Part shown: positions 8,277-17,271 of the stretch, piece by piece | Layout of the letters: each line of letters opens with the position of its first letter | Position numbering within the stretch: the stretch's first letter is position 1 | NCBI GenBank assembly: GCA_965116325.1 | Contig: OZ220675.1 | Location: 124,001 to 188,000 of the forward strand | Direction of reading: 5' to 3' | DNA length: 64,000 nucleotides | From: JAGWBF01 sp965116325 | GTDB taxonomy: Bacteria > Chloroflexota > Dehalococcoidia > Lucifugimonadales > JAGWBF01 | Position numbers and translations under genes: made by a program | The notes under the pieces: model-generated | Told to the model about the DNA's origin: nothing | What the model saw: only the letters and a program-made list of their open reading frames with translations | Databases searched by the model: none

Positions 8277-9578
8277 ATGGCGATATCTATTGAACTGCCC
8301 CAGGTCGGGGAATCGGTGGTCGAAGGCACCATCGGCAAATGGCTGAAGCAACCCGGTGACGTTCTCAAAAAATACGATCCTTTGGTAGAAGTGGTTACTG
8401 ACAAGGTGACCATGGAGGTGCCTGCCCCCTTCTCAGGTGTGCTGACCAGCATCCTGGCCCAAGAGGGAGAGACCATCCCTGTGGGGACGGCCATTGCAGA
8501 GGTGGAAACCTCGGAGGATGTTGCGCTCCCAGAGACCAAACCGGCCGCGGCGCCAGCCCAACCCGCCCAGGCCTCCGGCGTTGGGACCACCGGATACTTG
8601 GTGAAGGATTTCAAGCAGGTAGGACCCACCGGAGGAGGCGCCGGAGACGTAAGAGCGTCACAGGAAGCCCCACAGGAGACGCCCGGCACGAGAGGCAGGC
8701 ACTCTCCCGCGGTGCGACGCCTGGCCCAGGAGCACAACGTTGACCTGGCCAGGGTAACGGGCACGGGCATGGGGGGACGGATCACCCGCGATGATGTCTT
8801 GGCCTTCGTCAAGGCTGACGGTGTAGCATCGACCTCAGCCCCGGCATCCCGGCAAGCGCCAGCGGCCCCGGCTGCGGCTGTGGCAGGGGAAGACGTTGCC
8901 CTGACCCCCATCAGGAGGACCATCGCCCAGAACATGACCAGGAGCGCCTCGGAGATTCCCCATGCTTGGGGCATGGTCGAGGTGGATGTTACTTCGCTGG
9001 CGCGGTTCCGGGAGGGTGCAAAGGCTGGATTTCTGGAGCGGGAGGGGGTCGAGCTGACCTATCTGCCCTTCGTCCTCAAGGCGGTGGTGGAGTCCCTCAA
9101 GAAGCACCCCTACCTGAACTCCCAGTGGGCCGGGGACAAGATACAGCTCAAAAAGCAGCTGAACCTGGGCATTGCTGTAGCCGCTCCCGATGGCTTGGTG
9201 GTGCCCGTCGTACATGGCGCGGATGGCATGAGCATAGCAGCGCTGGCCCGGGCGGTCCGGGACCTGACGGGACGGGCCAGGCAGAACAAGCTTACGTTGG
9301 ACGATGTCCAGGGAGGCACCTTCACCGTGAATAACACCGGCGCCCTGGGGTCCATCCTCTCGCGCCCCATCATCAACTATCCCCAAGCGGGCATCCTGAC
9401 CACCGAGGCGATACAGAAGCGCCCCGTCGTCATCGACGATGCCATCGCCATTCGCTCCATGATGAACGTGTGTCTCTCCTTCGACCACCGCATAGTCGAT
9501 GGGGCAGAATCCAGCGCCTTCCTGCAGACGGTCAAGGGCAGCCTGGAAGGTATGGGCGCCAACACGCCCATCTACTAG
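8277..9578 (+). CDS. 2-oxo acid dehydrogenase E2, dihydrolipoamide acyltransferase
   Basis: This is the core E2 acyltransferase, 433 aa. One lipoyl domain spans residues 1-80, with the lipoylated lysine in VVTDKVTMEVP. An Ala/Pro-rich linker follows, then a peripheral-subunit-binding domain near residues 142-178 (SPAVRRLAQEHNVDLARVTG, GRITRDDVLAFV). The catalytic domain occupies about 200-433 and ends with the SFDHRIVDGA active-site motif. The ATG at 8277 has AAGGA eight bases upstream; a nearby ATG at 8269 is out of frame. It is cotranscribed with E1 and lipB, so the operon makes both the acyltransferase and the enzyme that helps lipoylate it. The acyl group is not identifiable, but branched-chain or pyruvate is likely. 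Confidence 0.95.
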   Translation: MAISIELPQVGESVVEGTIGKWLKQPGDVLKKYDPLVEVVTDKVTMEVPAPFSGVLTSILAQEGETIPVGTAIAEVETSEDVALPETKPAAAPAQPAQASGVGTTGYLVKDFKQVGPTGGGAGDVRASQEAPQETPGTRGRHSPAVRRLAQEHNVDLARVTGTGMGGRITRDDVLAFVKADGVASTSAPASRQAPAAPAAAVAGEDVALTPIRRTIAQNMTRSASEIPHAWGMVEVDVTSLARFREGAKAGFLEREGVELTYLPFVLKAVVESLKKHPYLNSQWAGDKIQLKKQLNLGIAVAAPDGLVVPVVHGADGMSIAALARAVRDLTGRARQNKLTLDDVQGGTFTVNNTGALGSILSRPIINYPQAGILTTEAIQKRPVVIDDAIAIRSMMNVCLSFDHRIVDGAESSAFLQTVKGSLEGMGANTPIY

Positions 9579-9587
9579 GCGGCATCC

Positions 9588-10289
9588 ATGGCCAGAACGC
9601 CGGACTGCCGGGTAATCGACCTCGGTGTGCAGGACTACCTGCCGGTGTGGGAGCTCCAGAAGCAGCTTGCCCAGCAGGTCCATGATGGCGATGCGGCCGA
9701 CACCCTGCTACTTGTAGAACACCCGCCTACCATCACCATGGGGCGCTTGGGCGGCCGGGACCAGGTGCTGGCCGACGACGACCTCCTTTCGCGCCTGAAC
9801 GTTCCCCTGTACGAGGTGGACCGGGGAGGCCAAGTTACCTTTCACGGGCCGGGCCAACTGGTGATGTACCCCATAGTCAACCTGCGAGAACGCTGGGGGC
9901 CCGTGAAATACGTGAGGACCCTGGAGCAGGTAATGGTGAGCTGCCTGTCCGACTTTGGTGTTGGCGCCCAGACCGTAGAGGGCATTACCGGTGTTTGGGC
10001 CGGGGATTCTAAGATCGGGGCAATAGGCGTCAAGATCAGTCGGGGGGTCGCCTATCACGGGTGTTCTCTTAACGTCAACACCGACCTTTCGTGGTACGAC
10101 CACATCATCCCCTGCGGGCTGGAGGACCAGCCCGTGACGTCCATGGCGTATCTGCTGGGCCACGAGGTCGACATGGAGATGGTGGCTTACAGCATGACCT
10201 ATCACTTTGGCCGGATGATGGGTTTCCGCATGAGAGAGGCCCAAGAACAGGCGGAGCGGGACGAGCTATGTACGTTGCAGTTAACGTAG
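9588..10289 (+). CDS. lipB: Octanoyl-[ACP]:protein N-octanoyltransferase LipB
   Basis: LipB moves octanoate from acyl-carrier protein to the lipoyl-domain lysine, the first step of protein lipoylation. The RGGQVTFHGPGQLV motif is present. So is GVWAGDSKIGAIGVKI, with its conserved Lys, and YHGCSLNVNTDL followed by IIPCG, containing the catalytic Cys and the family signature. The 233 aa length fits. It starts nine bases after the E2 stop, so its likely first client is the neighbouring lipoyl domain. No lipA is seen. The ribosome site is weak, suggesting translation coupled to E2. Confidence 0.94.
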   Translation: MARTPDCRVIDLGVQDYLPVWELQKQLAQQVHDGDAADTLLLVEHPPTITMGRLGGRDQVLADDDLLSRLNVPLYEVDRGGQVTFHGPGQLVMYPIVNLRERWGPVKYVRTLEQVMVSCLSDFGVGAQTVEGITGVWAGDSKIGAIGVKISRGVAYHGCSLNVNTDLSWYDHIIPCGLEDQPVTSMAYLLGHEVDMEMVAYSMTYHFGRMMGFRMREAQEQAERDELCTLQLT

Positions 10290-10612
10290 AAGCAAGCAGC
10301 AACTGCCCCATGCAGATGGAGCGGATGTTCGAGACGCTGGGTGAACCCCGGGAGGTGCAGTGGGCAGTGGCCCCAGACCCGCGGGGTCAGGATGTCCGTT
10401 GCCGAGTGACCGGCTGGTCTTCCGAGGGAGCCTGTGACGCATACGGCGTTCTGGTCGAAGACTCAGGTGAGGGTGTCCTGATGTTGATATACGGTGGGGA
10501 CGAGGGCATCCGCTTGAAGCCGGCAGAAAGCCTGGAGGAGTGGGATATTAACAGCCCCGGCCAGTGGGGAGAAGCGTGCCTGCTCCTGGGCAAGGATGTG
10601 GAGCTAAGCTAA
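10268..10612 (+). CDS. Small hypothetical protein at the end of the lipB operon
   Basis: I do not recognise this 114-aa protein. It starts at an ATG overlapping the last 22 bases of lipB, begins MYVAVNVEASSNCPMQ, and has an even mix of acidic and hydrophobic residues with no membrane segment or Cys pair. A longer reading starting near 10091 would lie wholly inside lipB and is not credible. GGAGCGGG just upstream of 10268 could serve as ribosome site. Position suggests a role tied to lipoylation or the dehydrogenase, but there is no direct evidence. It ends 19 bases from a convergent hydrolase gene. Confidence 0.6.
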   Translation: MYVAVNVEASSNCPMQMERMFETLGEPREVQWAVAPDPRGQDVRCRVTGWSSEGACDAYGVLVEDSGEGVLMLIYGGDEGIRLKPAESLEEWDINSPGQWGEACLLLGKDVELS

Positions 10613-10631
10613 GAGCTTGTCCTGCCGTTGC

Positions 10632-11429
10632 CTAGTGCTTGGACAGGAACTCGAAGACAGCCTCGAAGTACTGCTCAGGCCGTTCCAGGTAGGGTAGGTG
10701 TCCGCACTCCTTGAGCACCACCGATTCTGAACCGGGAATCAAACGCCGGAACTCGTCGGCGTAGGCCGGAGGCACCAAGCCATCGGATTCACCCCATACC
10801 ATGAGAGTCGGCGATGTTATCCTGTGAATGCGCTTCCTGAGCCCCTTGTCGGGGATGGGCCAGATGAACTTCCCGGTAGATGCCAGGGCCTCTATGTTGG
10901 CCAGCTCAGCTTCTCTCTTGGCCACGGGGTCTTCAGGCTGAGCCATGTATGCCAGGGCTGCTTCTGAATCCGGGTTGTGCCAGGTGGCCTTGGCCCGCTC
11001 CTCGGGGCCGAGCACGTAGATGTCGGCTATAGGGAATTCATCCAGCCACAGGCCAATCGCCCCGACCAAGACGAGGGAACGCACCTTGGCGGGATTCTGG
11101 GCGGCCAACTCGGCGGCGATCATCCCTCCATAGGAGAGACCGACAATGTGACACGGCTGGGTTGTCAGGTTGTCCAGGATCTCTTCGTAGCAGAGCACCA
11201 GGTCCCACAGGTCATCCAGGTGCTCGAGGCCACTAGACGCGCCTATACCGGGGTGGCAAGGTGCGAAGACATGGTAGCGGCCGGCGAGGGTATCCAGGTG
11301 TGGGTTCCATCCACCCAGCGCCCTGGCCCCATGCAGGTACACGAGAGGGTCTCCCGACCCTCCCTCCAAGACCTCCACCGATAGCTTGCCGCCGCGCATT
11401 TCAAGGGTACTGATTCGATAGTCCGCCAT
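10632..11429 (-). CDS. Alpha/beta-fold hydrolase
   Basis: This 265-aa alpha/beta hydrolase shows the nucleophile elbow GLSYGG (Ser), the acid Asp in WGESDGLVPP, and the catalytic His in ECGHLPYLERP. The oxyanion segment YLHGARALGGW follows the N-terminal strands. Related enzymes cleave esters or C-C bonds (for example meta-cleavage products), but nothing here fixes the substrate. I start at the ATG at 11429 (MADYRISTLEMRGG); the reading frame is open further upstream but that extension is out of character and overlaps the next gene. It follows an LLM oxidoreductase by 29 bases on the same strand, suggesting a two-step degradation. Confidence 0.87.
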   Translation of the reverse strand: MADYRISTLEMRGGKLSVEVLEGGSGDPLVYLHGARALGGWNPHLDTLAGRYHVFAPCHPGIGASSGLEHLDDLWDLVLCYEEILDNLTTQPCHIVGLSYGGMIAAELAAQNPAKVRSLVLVGAIGLWLDEFPIADIYVLGPEERAKATWHNPDSEAALAYMAQPEDPVAKREAELANIEALASTGKFIWPIPDKGLRKRIHRITSPTLMVWGESDGLVPPAYADEFRRLIPGSESVVLKECGHLPYLERPEQYFEAVFEFLSKH

Positions 11430-11458
11430 ATTCTCGCTCTCGGCCCTTATTGGGGCCT

Positions 11459-12694
11459 CTACGAATCCCCGGAATGTCCCACAGGTTGGGGCACCGTCGA
11501 TAAGGATGAAGGCCACCATGGGTCCGAGTATTCCGACCATGTGTCCCTGATAGACGGCAGTACCTCTGACGTGAACAGTTCCATGTTCTTGAAGGTCAGC
11601 TCGCGGGGCATGGTTCCGATGTGCAGCAGGCACATAAGGTGGCCAACCCTGAGCATCTGAATGGCCTCCTTGAGCCTGTCCCGGACGGTGGCGGGACTGC
11701 CGGCGATGACATGGCCCTGCTCCAGCCAGTCTTTCCATCCCACGGGCTGGGAAGTGCTGCTCTGAGCGTTGGTGCCGATTGCCGTCCTCAGGCCCGCTCT
11801 CAAGGACTCAATGGAGCGGTAGCCCGGCGATTCGGCGAAGGGACCATAGACCCGGAGCATCTTGTTGTAGAAGTAGTCCACGTGGGGAGCATAGTCCCGC
11901 TCGGCCTGGCTGTCGGTCTCGGAGACACACACAAGCTGCAAAAATCCCACCCGGTAAGGGTTGTCGTCGATGCCCAGCTGGGCGGTACGCTCCCAGAACC
12001 CATCCAGAACCCGGCGGCCCCGCAGATAGCCGTAGTAGCTGAGGTAGCAGTACACGTAGTTGCGCTGGAGCACCCAGTCCCACGTTTCCAGGCTGCCACT
12101 TCCCGGGATCCAGACGGGCGGATGGGGCTGCTGCAAGGGCCTGGGCCACACGTTGACGTATCTAAGCTGGTTGAACTTACCGTTGAACACGAAAGGCTCG
12201 CGGGTCTGCCAGGACTTCATTATGAGGTCGTGGGCCTCGGTGTGCCGCTCCCTCAACTGGATAGGCACCTGCCCGTAGGCGAAAGTGGTGTCCATGGAGG
12301 TGCCGACGGGGAATCCTGCCACCAGCCGTCCCCCACTGAGGACGTCCAGCATCGCCATCTCTTCGGCGACCCTGATGGGAGGCTGGTACAGGGCGATGCT
12401 GTTTCCCAGGACGATCAGGGCTGATTGGGATGTGGAGCGGGCCAATATGGAGGCGATCAGGTTGGGAGAAGGCATTAGCCCGTAAGCGTTGGCGTGGTGT
12501 TCGTTGACACACACCCCGTCGAACCCCAGTTGGTCGGCGTACTGTAGCTCGTCCAGGTAGTCGTCATACATATGGCGCCCTTGCTGGGGGTCGAAGTTGG
12601 AGTTTGGCAGGTCCACCCAAGCGCTCCGATGCCTTTCAGCGAAGTCGTCAGGCAGACTCTGATAGGGCATGAGATGGAAGAAACTGACCTTCAT
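11459..12694 (-). CDS. LLM-class flavin-dependent oxidoreductase / monooxygenase
   Basis: This is a luciferase-like flavin-dependent enzyme, 411 aa. KVSFFHLMPYQSLPDDF, GVCVNEHHANAYGLMPSPNL and SGGRLVAGFPVGTSMD define a group of alkanal/alkane monooxygenase-like proteins that is longer than the F420 enzymes at the start of the window. The ATG follows AAAGGGG. It is flanked by a quinone oxidoreductase (13 bases upstream) and the alpha/beta hydrolase (downstream), all on the minus strand, forming a plausible oxidation-then-hydrolysis operon. The expansion of this family is a known trait of SAR202-type Chloroflexota. Substrate unknown. Confidence 0.87.
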   Translation of the reverse strand: MKVSFFHLMPYQSLPDDFAERHRSAWVDLPNSNFDPQQGRHMYDDYLDELQYADQLGFDGVCVNEHHANAYGLMPSPNLIASILARSTSQSALIVLGNSIALYQPPIRVAEEMAMLDVLSGGRLVAGFPVGTSMDTTFAYGQVPIQLRERHTEAHDLIMKSWQTREPFVFNGKFNQLRYVNVWPRPLQQPHPPVWIPGSGSLETWDWVLQRNYVYCYLSYYGYLRGRRVLDGFWERTAQLGIDDNPYRVGFLQLVCVSETDSQAERDYAPHVDYFYNKMLRVYGPFAESPGYRSIESLRAGLRTAIGTNAQSSTSQPVGWKDWLEQGHVIAGSPATVRDRLKEAIQMLRVGHLMCLLHIGTMPRELTFKNMELFTSEVLPSIRDTWSEYSDPWWPSSLSTVPQPVGHSGDS

Positions 12695-12707
12695 TTCATG
12701 ACCCCTT

Positions 12708-13676
12708 TCATGGTGTCAGGATAACCTTGCCCAGGGTTCCCCGGTTGGCCAGGTGGGCGTGGGCGTCGGCTACGGCGCTCATGGGCATGGTCCGGTCCAG
12801 TACAAGTCGAAGCTTCCCAGACTCGAACAGGGGGACCATCTCGGCCATGGCGCCCTTGTGGTCCAGGTATCCGTCGGGGGAACGACCGATGCTGAAGCCG
12901 ATAACCGCGCCGCACACGCTAAAGATATCCCTAGCAGAGAGGGAAGCCGGTGCTCCCGAGGCGTTGCCGTATGTGACCAGCCGGCCATAGACGCCGAGGC
13001 AGCCCATGCTCTTCTCCAGGACGTCGCCGCCCACGCTGTCCAAGATGACTTCGACGCCCCGGTCGCCGGTTATCTCCTTGACCCTGGCTTGGAAATCGTC
13101 GTCGGCGTAGTTGATGGTTTGGTCGGCCCCCAGCGAGCGGGCTAGCTCCAGCTTCTCCCCTGTGGAGGCGGTGGCTATAACGGATGCGCCCCAGTGCCGG
13201 GCAAGCTGGATGGCGGCGGTGCCCACTCCCGAAGCGGCGGCATGCACCAGGACCGTCTCGCCCGGCTGCACGTCGGCGCGGGTGCGCAGGATGTGATAGG
13301 CCGTCAGGAAGACCAGGGGGATGCCGCCGGTGTGAACAGGGTCCACACCTTCGGGGGCCGGAAACACGTCGGCTTGCCGCGCCGCCACGTATTCCGCCTG
13401 GGCGCCTGCAACCCGGGCCATGACGTTGTCGCCCACCTTGAACTCCGATACGCCGGGGCCTACGGATGCGACACTTCCCCCTGCTTCCATGCCCAGGGTC
13501 GTAGGTGCTGGGCCTCCGGGGTAGGTCCCGCGCCGTCGGCTCTGGTCGGCGAAGTTCATTCCGGCGCCTGCGACCTTGATGAGTACCTCACCGGGGCCGG
13601 GGGACGGCTCCGGTACGCCGTCCTCCCAACGCAGCACCTCTGGACCGCCGAACTCGTTGACCCGGACTGCCTTCAC
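12708..13676 (-). CDS. NADPH:quinone oxidoreductase, zinc-independent MDR family
   Basis: This is a 322-aa medium-chain dehydrogenase/reductase of the quinone oxidoreductase type, a cytoplasmic NADPH-dependent reductase of quinones or enones. The start MKAVRVNEFGGPEVL, the GAGMNFADQSRRRG loop, and the nucleotide-binding AAASGVGTAAIQLARHWGA are family marks. The zinc-binding Cys set is missing, as expected for this branch. It lies first in a minus-strand set with an LLM oxidoreductase and a hydrolase. About 220 bases separate it from the PIG-L gene upstream; I see nothing else in that gap. Confidence 0.9.
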   Translation of the reverse strand: MKAVRVNEFGGPEVLRWEDGVPEPSPGPGEVLIKVAGAGMNFADQSRRRGTYPGGPAPTTLGMEAGGSVASVGPGVSEFKVGDNVMARVAGAQAEYVAARQADVFPAPEGVDPVHTGGIPLVFLTAYHILRTRADVQPGETVLVHAAASGVGTAAIQLARHWGASVIATASTGEKLELARSLGADQTINYADDDFQARVKEITGDRGVEVILDSVGGDVLEKSMGCLGVYGRLVTYGNASGAPASLSARDIFSVCGAVIGFSIGRSPDGYLDHKGAMAEMVPLFESGKLRLVLDRTMPMSAVADAHAHLANRGTLGKVILTP

Positions 13677-13899
13677 GCTGCCTCCTGGAGTCTAGGATTG
13701 GAAGATGGACTGAGTATAACCCCCGTCAGCATCTTGGGAAAGGCTTTCAGCATTCGGAGACCTATGCATGGTCTGGCTTGTCCGTTCCCCTTCGATTTCC
13801 CTCAGGGCGACCGGACAGCCGTAGTTGTGCAATCGGCTATTGCCAGCCTGCCCGCTGTTTGGTGCGTTGCTAGTAGCGTGAAGAAGAGAAGAGAGGCAC

Positions 13900-14610
13900 C
13901 TAGCTGAGGTGGTAGTGCTTGAAGCCCTCGGCGTACTTCATTCCCCGGTGCTGCCCGTCCTGCTCTCGCCATCCCTTCATCCAAGCGAAGTCGTTGTCAG
14001 CCTCGCCCACCTGGGAGACGTGCTGTTTAAGGGCTTCCAGGGCGATATCCATTGTGTCGGAGACGTCGATCCACTTGTCGGCTTCCCTCCGACTCATTAT
14101 CAGTACCTCGCGCACCTTGTGGGGTTCGAAGCCCTCCTGGAGGAGCTCAGGGAAGGTCATGCGGTCGCGAGCTGCCGGGAAGACTGCTGCCAGGGTCGCC
14201 TCTCCGGCTGCCAGGTGGTCGGGATGACCCATGTAGCCGGTGCCCTGGAAGCTGCGGACCGGGTTGGCGCTAATCAGAATGTCCGGCTTGTACCGCCTGA
14301 TCTCCCGGGCAATGTCCCTGCGGAGGTCCAGACTGGGCTCCAACATGGAGTCCTCATACCCCAGGAACACCACGTCCTTGAGGCCCAGAACTCGGCCCGC
14401 TGCCCGTTGCTCTTCTTGTCGAATCCTCACCAGCTCGGCGGGAGTCATCTCAGGGTCGGAGCTTCCCTTGCTCCCATCGGTGCAGATAACGTAAACGACC
14501 TCCATGCCTTGGCGGCACCACTTGGCCACCGTCCCCGAGCAGCCGTATTCGGCATCATCAGCATGGGCTACAACGACCATGCCGCTTCGATAAGGTGTCT
14601 CCAGGTCCAT
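13900..14610 (-). CDS. PIG-L family (LmbE/MshB-like) N-acetylglucosaminyl deacetylase
   Basis: This zinc-dependent deacetylase is about 236 aa. The first metal motif reads AHADDAE (usually PHPDDxE), and the second is GHPDH near residue 130. The family includes MshB and BshB2, which deacetylate GlcNAc-inositol or GlcNAc-malate in mycothiol and bacillithiol synthesis, and antibiotic enzymes such as LmbE. I start at the ATG at 14610 because GGGAGG lies nine bases upstream; the open frame runs on to 14697 without a good site. It lies downstream of, and on the same strand as, a CysRS-GT2 fusion, a context discussed in the findings. Confidence 0.87.
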   Translation of the reverse strand: MDLETPYRSGMVVVAHADDAEYGCSGTVAKWCRQGMEVVYVICTDGSKGSSDPEMTPAELVRIRQEEQRAAGRVLGLKDVVFLGYEDSMLEPSLDLRRDIAREIRRYKPDILISANPVRSFQGTGYMGHPDHLAAGEATLAAVFPAARDRMTFPELLQEGFEPHKVREVLIMSRREADKWIDVSDTMDIALEALKQHVSQVGEADNDFAWMKGWREQDGQHRGMKYAEGFKHYHLS

Positions 14611-14787
14611 TCGACCCAACCTCCCAGCGAGCTCCAATCTACGATGAAGCCAGCTAATTTGCTCTAGTGTGTGCGATGGCGCCGGCCGATCGCACACAGC
14701 TATTCTAGGGCGATTGATAATGAGTAAAGGTGGACTCCATGGCTCTGTAGGGCGCCCATGTGGTAGGACGGCTCGATCAGGAGTTGC

Positions 14788-16974
14788 CTACCTGGATGTA
14801 GAAGATGCCTGGTTGCATACCAGGAGGTCCGAGCGGTTGCGCCATTTCTTGAAGAACTTCTTGAAGTTGCGGAAGCTCAGCTGGTTCCTCTCCACTTCAC
14901 CAAGGGCATTCCACTGCCTGTGTTCGTGCCGGACCAGGGGAAGGCTTCCGTCTGCGACGATCCGGTATCCCCGGTCCTTCACGTGAAAGCTGAAGTCAAG
15001 GTCCAGGTTGCGATAGAAGCGAAACACCTCCCGCATCAATCCCACCTCTTTGAGCAAGTCCCTGCGCATTGCTATGCAGTAGGCCTGCATGGCGTCGGCG
15101 TCGCCTGCCTCCACCTCATCGTGGAAGTGGTGTATGTCGTCGGTCGTCAGTCCCCATGGCCCCACGATTCCGATTGACTCGTCCTCCAGCCAGGCGCCGA
15201 TGGGACGCAGCACGTCTCCGACCACCTCCACTGATGTATCGACTATGATCACGTGCTTGCCGAGGGCCTGGTACAAGGCTGCATTCTTGGCTGCCCCGTC
15301 GCCTATGGTGTGGTCGAAGTGGATGACCCGGACCCTGGGGTTCGAGCGTTGCAGCTCATCCAGCCATACCTCGGTGCCGTCGGTGCTCCCGTTATCTACC
15401 ACAACCAGCTCCGCAGAGCGGCCTCTGGCCCACTGCAGGAAGCTGTTGGCGCAGCGCTCCACGTCGGACTTGTAGTTGCAGGCCGTTACGATCCACGAGT
15501 AGTCCACTTCCGACGGACGGTCCAGGAAGGACTCGACCTCCCGGGGGGAGGAAAAGGCCTGCCAGCGGCCTAGCTGCAACTCCTGCTCCGTCTTCGGCCG
15601 TATCCAGGTGGTGTTCTGGGAGTCTCCGACCATGTAGCCGTCAGCCTTCAGGTCGTCCCTGATATGGTCGGCCACCTCGTATTGGGCGCTCCGCCGGTAG
15701 AAGGAGCGTCGTTCAACCTCGGCTGAAACGCTGGCCGGCACAGGGTCGGCCTGAGCTATTCGGTCCAGGTCTAGCCCCAGGACCTTGTCAAACTGCAGCA
15801 GCAGGTCCAGTTTATACCGCTCCTCCAGATTCGAATGAAGCATGTTCCAGGTCACGGCCAGCGCGCCGGGCATATCCAGGTCGTTATCTACCGAATCCCA
15901 GAAGCGGGCGGACCATTCGATAGCATCTATGGTGCCGGCCAGTTCGGGCAGGGAGCGCCACTGCCAGACCCTGTCCCGCAAGCTGGTCAACGCCCTCTCC
16001 GACGCTCGCAGGGCGGAGAAGGTGAAGTTCATGCGGTGCCGGTACCTGACGGTCAGGCAGAGATAGCGGAATGCCAGCGGGTCGAATCCCCTCTCCTCCA
16101 AGTCAGAGAGGATGAACTCGTTGCCCGCCGACTTGGCCATCTTTACGCCATCGGCCAGGAGATGCTGCCCGTGCACCCAGTGCCGTACGTAGGGCTTGCC
16201 GAAGGCAGCCTCGCTCTGGGCGATCTCATCCTCGTGGTGGGGAAAGATGTTGTCCACCCCGCCCGTGTGGATGTCCAGCTGCTCGCCCATGTACTTGGTG
16301 GACATGGCGGAGCACTCGATATGCCAGCCTGGGAATCCCTCTCCCCATGGGCTGTCCCACTTCATCTCACGACCGGGCTCGGCCATCTTCCATAAGGTGA
16401 AGTCCCTGGGATCCTTCTTCAGGGGGTCGACCTCGGACCGGACGCCTTCCATAAGGCCTTCCTGGATGTTCCCGGAGAGCTTGCCGTACTCCGGGAATTT
16501 GCCCACGTCGAAGTAGATGTTGTCGCCTGCCTGGTAGGCGTAACCCCTCTCCAGGAGCATCTCCACGATGTTGATCATCTCAGGCACATGCTGGGTGGCC
16601 CAGGGGAAATGATGGGCAGGCAGTATGTTGGTCTTGGTCTCGTCGCGGTGAAATGAGTCCGCGTAGTACTGGGCGATCTCGGCGGGGGTTTTGCCCTCAG
16701 CCAGGGCGGCAAGGATGACCTTGTCTCCCCCCGTTTCGAGCATCTCCTGGCGCATGTGGCCGACGTCGGTGATGTTCTTGACGTGGACTACGCGGTAGCC
16801 GTGATGGTCCAGCGTCCTCCGTATCCAGTCGGCCATAAGGTAGGTTCGGAGGTTGCCGATGTGGGCATACCGGTACACCGTAGGGCCACAGGTGTACATT
16901 CGGACTACTCCCGGCTCGATGGTGGAGATCTCCTCCACCTGCCGGGTAAGTGTGTTGCGAAGCCGGAGCACCAT
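14788..16974 (-). CDS. cysS: Cysteinyl-tRNA synthetase fused to a GT2 glycosyltransferase domain
   Basis: Residues 1 to about 480 are a full cysteinyl-tRNA synthetase: Cys29 in MYTCGPTVY, HIGN at 38-41, the zinc-binding HIECS and HHEDE segments, KMAKS as the KMSKS loop, a DALR domain and the C-terminal DHIRDDLKADGYMV region. Residues about 487-728 are a family 2 glycosyltransferase fold (SWIVTACNYK, ELVVVDNGSTDGTE, GDGAAKNAALYQALGKHVII). The usual DxD is replaced by VDTSVE, so sugar transfer is uncertain. CysRS is normally 460-500 aa and unfused. The frame is open throughout with no internal stop. It is probably the cell's CysRS with an added domain; an MshC-like ligase role is possible but less likely because the anticodon-binding part is complete. 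Confidence 0.9.
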   Translation of the reverse strand: MVLRLRNTLTRQVEEISTIEPGVVRMYTCGPTVYRYAHIGNLRTYLMADWIRRTLDHHGYRVVHVKNITDVGHMRQEMLETGGDKVILAALAEGKTPAEIAQYYADSFHRDETKTNILPAHHFPWATQHVPEMINIVEMLLERGYAYQAGDNIYFDVGKFPEYGKLSGNIQEGLMEGVRSEVDPLKKDPRDFTLWKMAEPGREMKWDSPWGEGFPGWHIECSAMSTKYMGEQLDIHTGGVDNIFPHHEDEIAQSEAAFGKPYVRHWVHGQHLLADGVKMAKSAGNEFILSDLEERGFDPLAFRYLCLTVRYRHRMNFTFSALRASERALTSLRDRVWQWRSLPELAGTIDAIEWSARFWDSVDNDLDMPGALAVTWNMLHSNLEERYKLDLLLQFDKVLGLDLDRIAQADPVPASVSAEVERRSFYRRSAQYEVADHIRDDLKADGYMVGDSQNTTWIRPKTEQELQLGRWQAFSSPREVESFLDRPSEVDYSWIVTACNYKSDVERCANSFLQWARGRSAELVVVDNGSTDGTEVWLDELQRSNPRVRVIHFDHTIGDGAAKNAALYQALGKHVIIVDTSVEVVGDVLRPIGAWLEDESIGIVGPWGLTTDDIHHFHDEVEAGDADAMQAYCIAMRRDLLKEVGLMREVFRFYRNLDLDFSFHVKDRGYRIVADGSLPLVRHEHRQWNALGEVERNQLSFRNFKKFFKKWRNRSDLLVCNQASSTSR

Positions 16975-17002
16975 TGACTCCCTGCCTTGGAGATCAGAAG
17001 GG

Positions 17003-17031
17003 ATTCTAACACGTATGGACTATGTTTGCAT
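17003..17031 (-). promoter_or_regulatory. Possible promoter of the cysS-GT2 gene
   Basis: Reading the minus strand, TAGAAT (17008-17003) is a five-of-six -10 box, 29 bases before the start codon. ATGCAA at 17031-17026 is a weak -35 at 17-base spacing; shifting by one base gives TGCAAA. Confidence 0.35.
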
Positions 17032-17102
17032 CTGTGGGCCTGTGCTCTTGAGTAGCTGCCCTTCGCTTCGCCGGATGGTGCTTGCGCAAGGGGGAATTCA
17101 TC

Positions 17103-17131
17103 TTGCGGGGTGTGAGGGCCGATGCTATACT
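17103..17131 (+). promoter_or_regulatory. Probable promoter upstream of the UDG-like gene
   Basis: TATACT (17126-17131) lies 17 bases after TTGCGG (17103-17108). It overlaps the most upstream ATG of the following open frame (17122), which argues that the real protein starts further down, near 17272. Confidence 0.5.
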
Positions 17132-17271
17132 CCCTCAGCCCCGCAGCTATGGCCCGTAGCGGTGTAACCCAGGGAAGCTCCCTCAACTTTCTGGTCCCCA
17201 TGAATAACGCCCCCATGCCCATCCACGGAAGAAGCGCCGGCCAAGTGCATAGACGTCGGGAAGCCCCAACC

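Noticed and set aside
17122..17271. A longer N-terminus for the UDG-like gene
   Set aside because: The first ATG overlaps the promoter -10 region and the added residues look unrelated to the rest.
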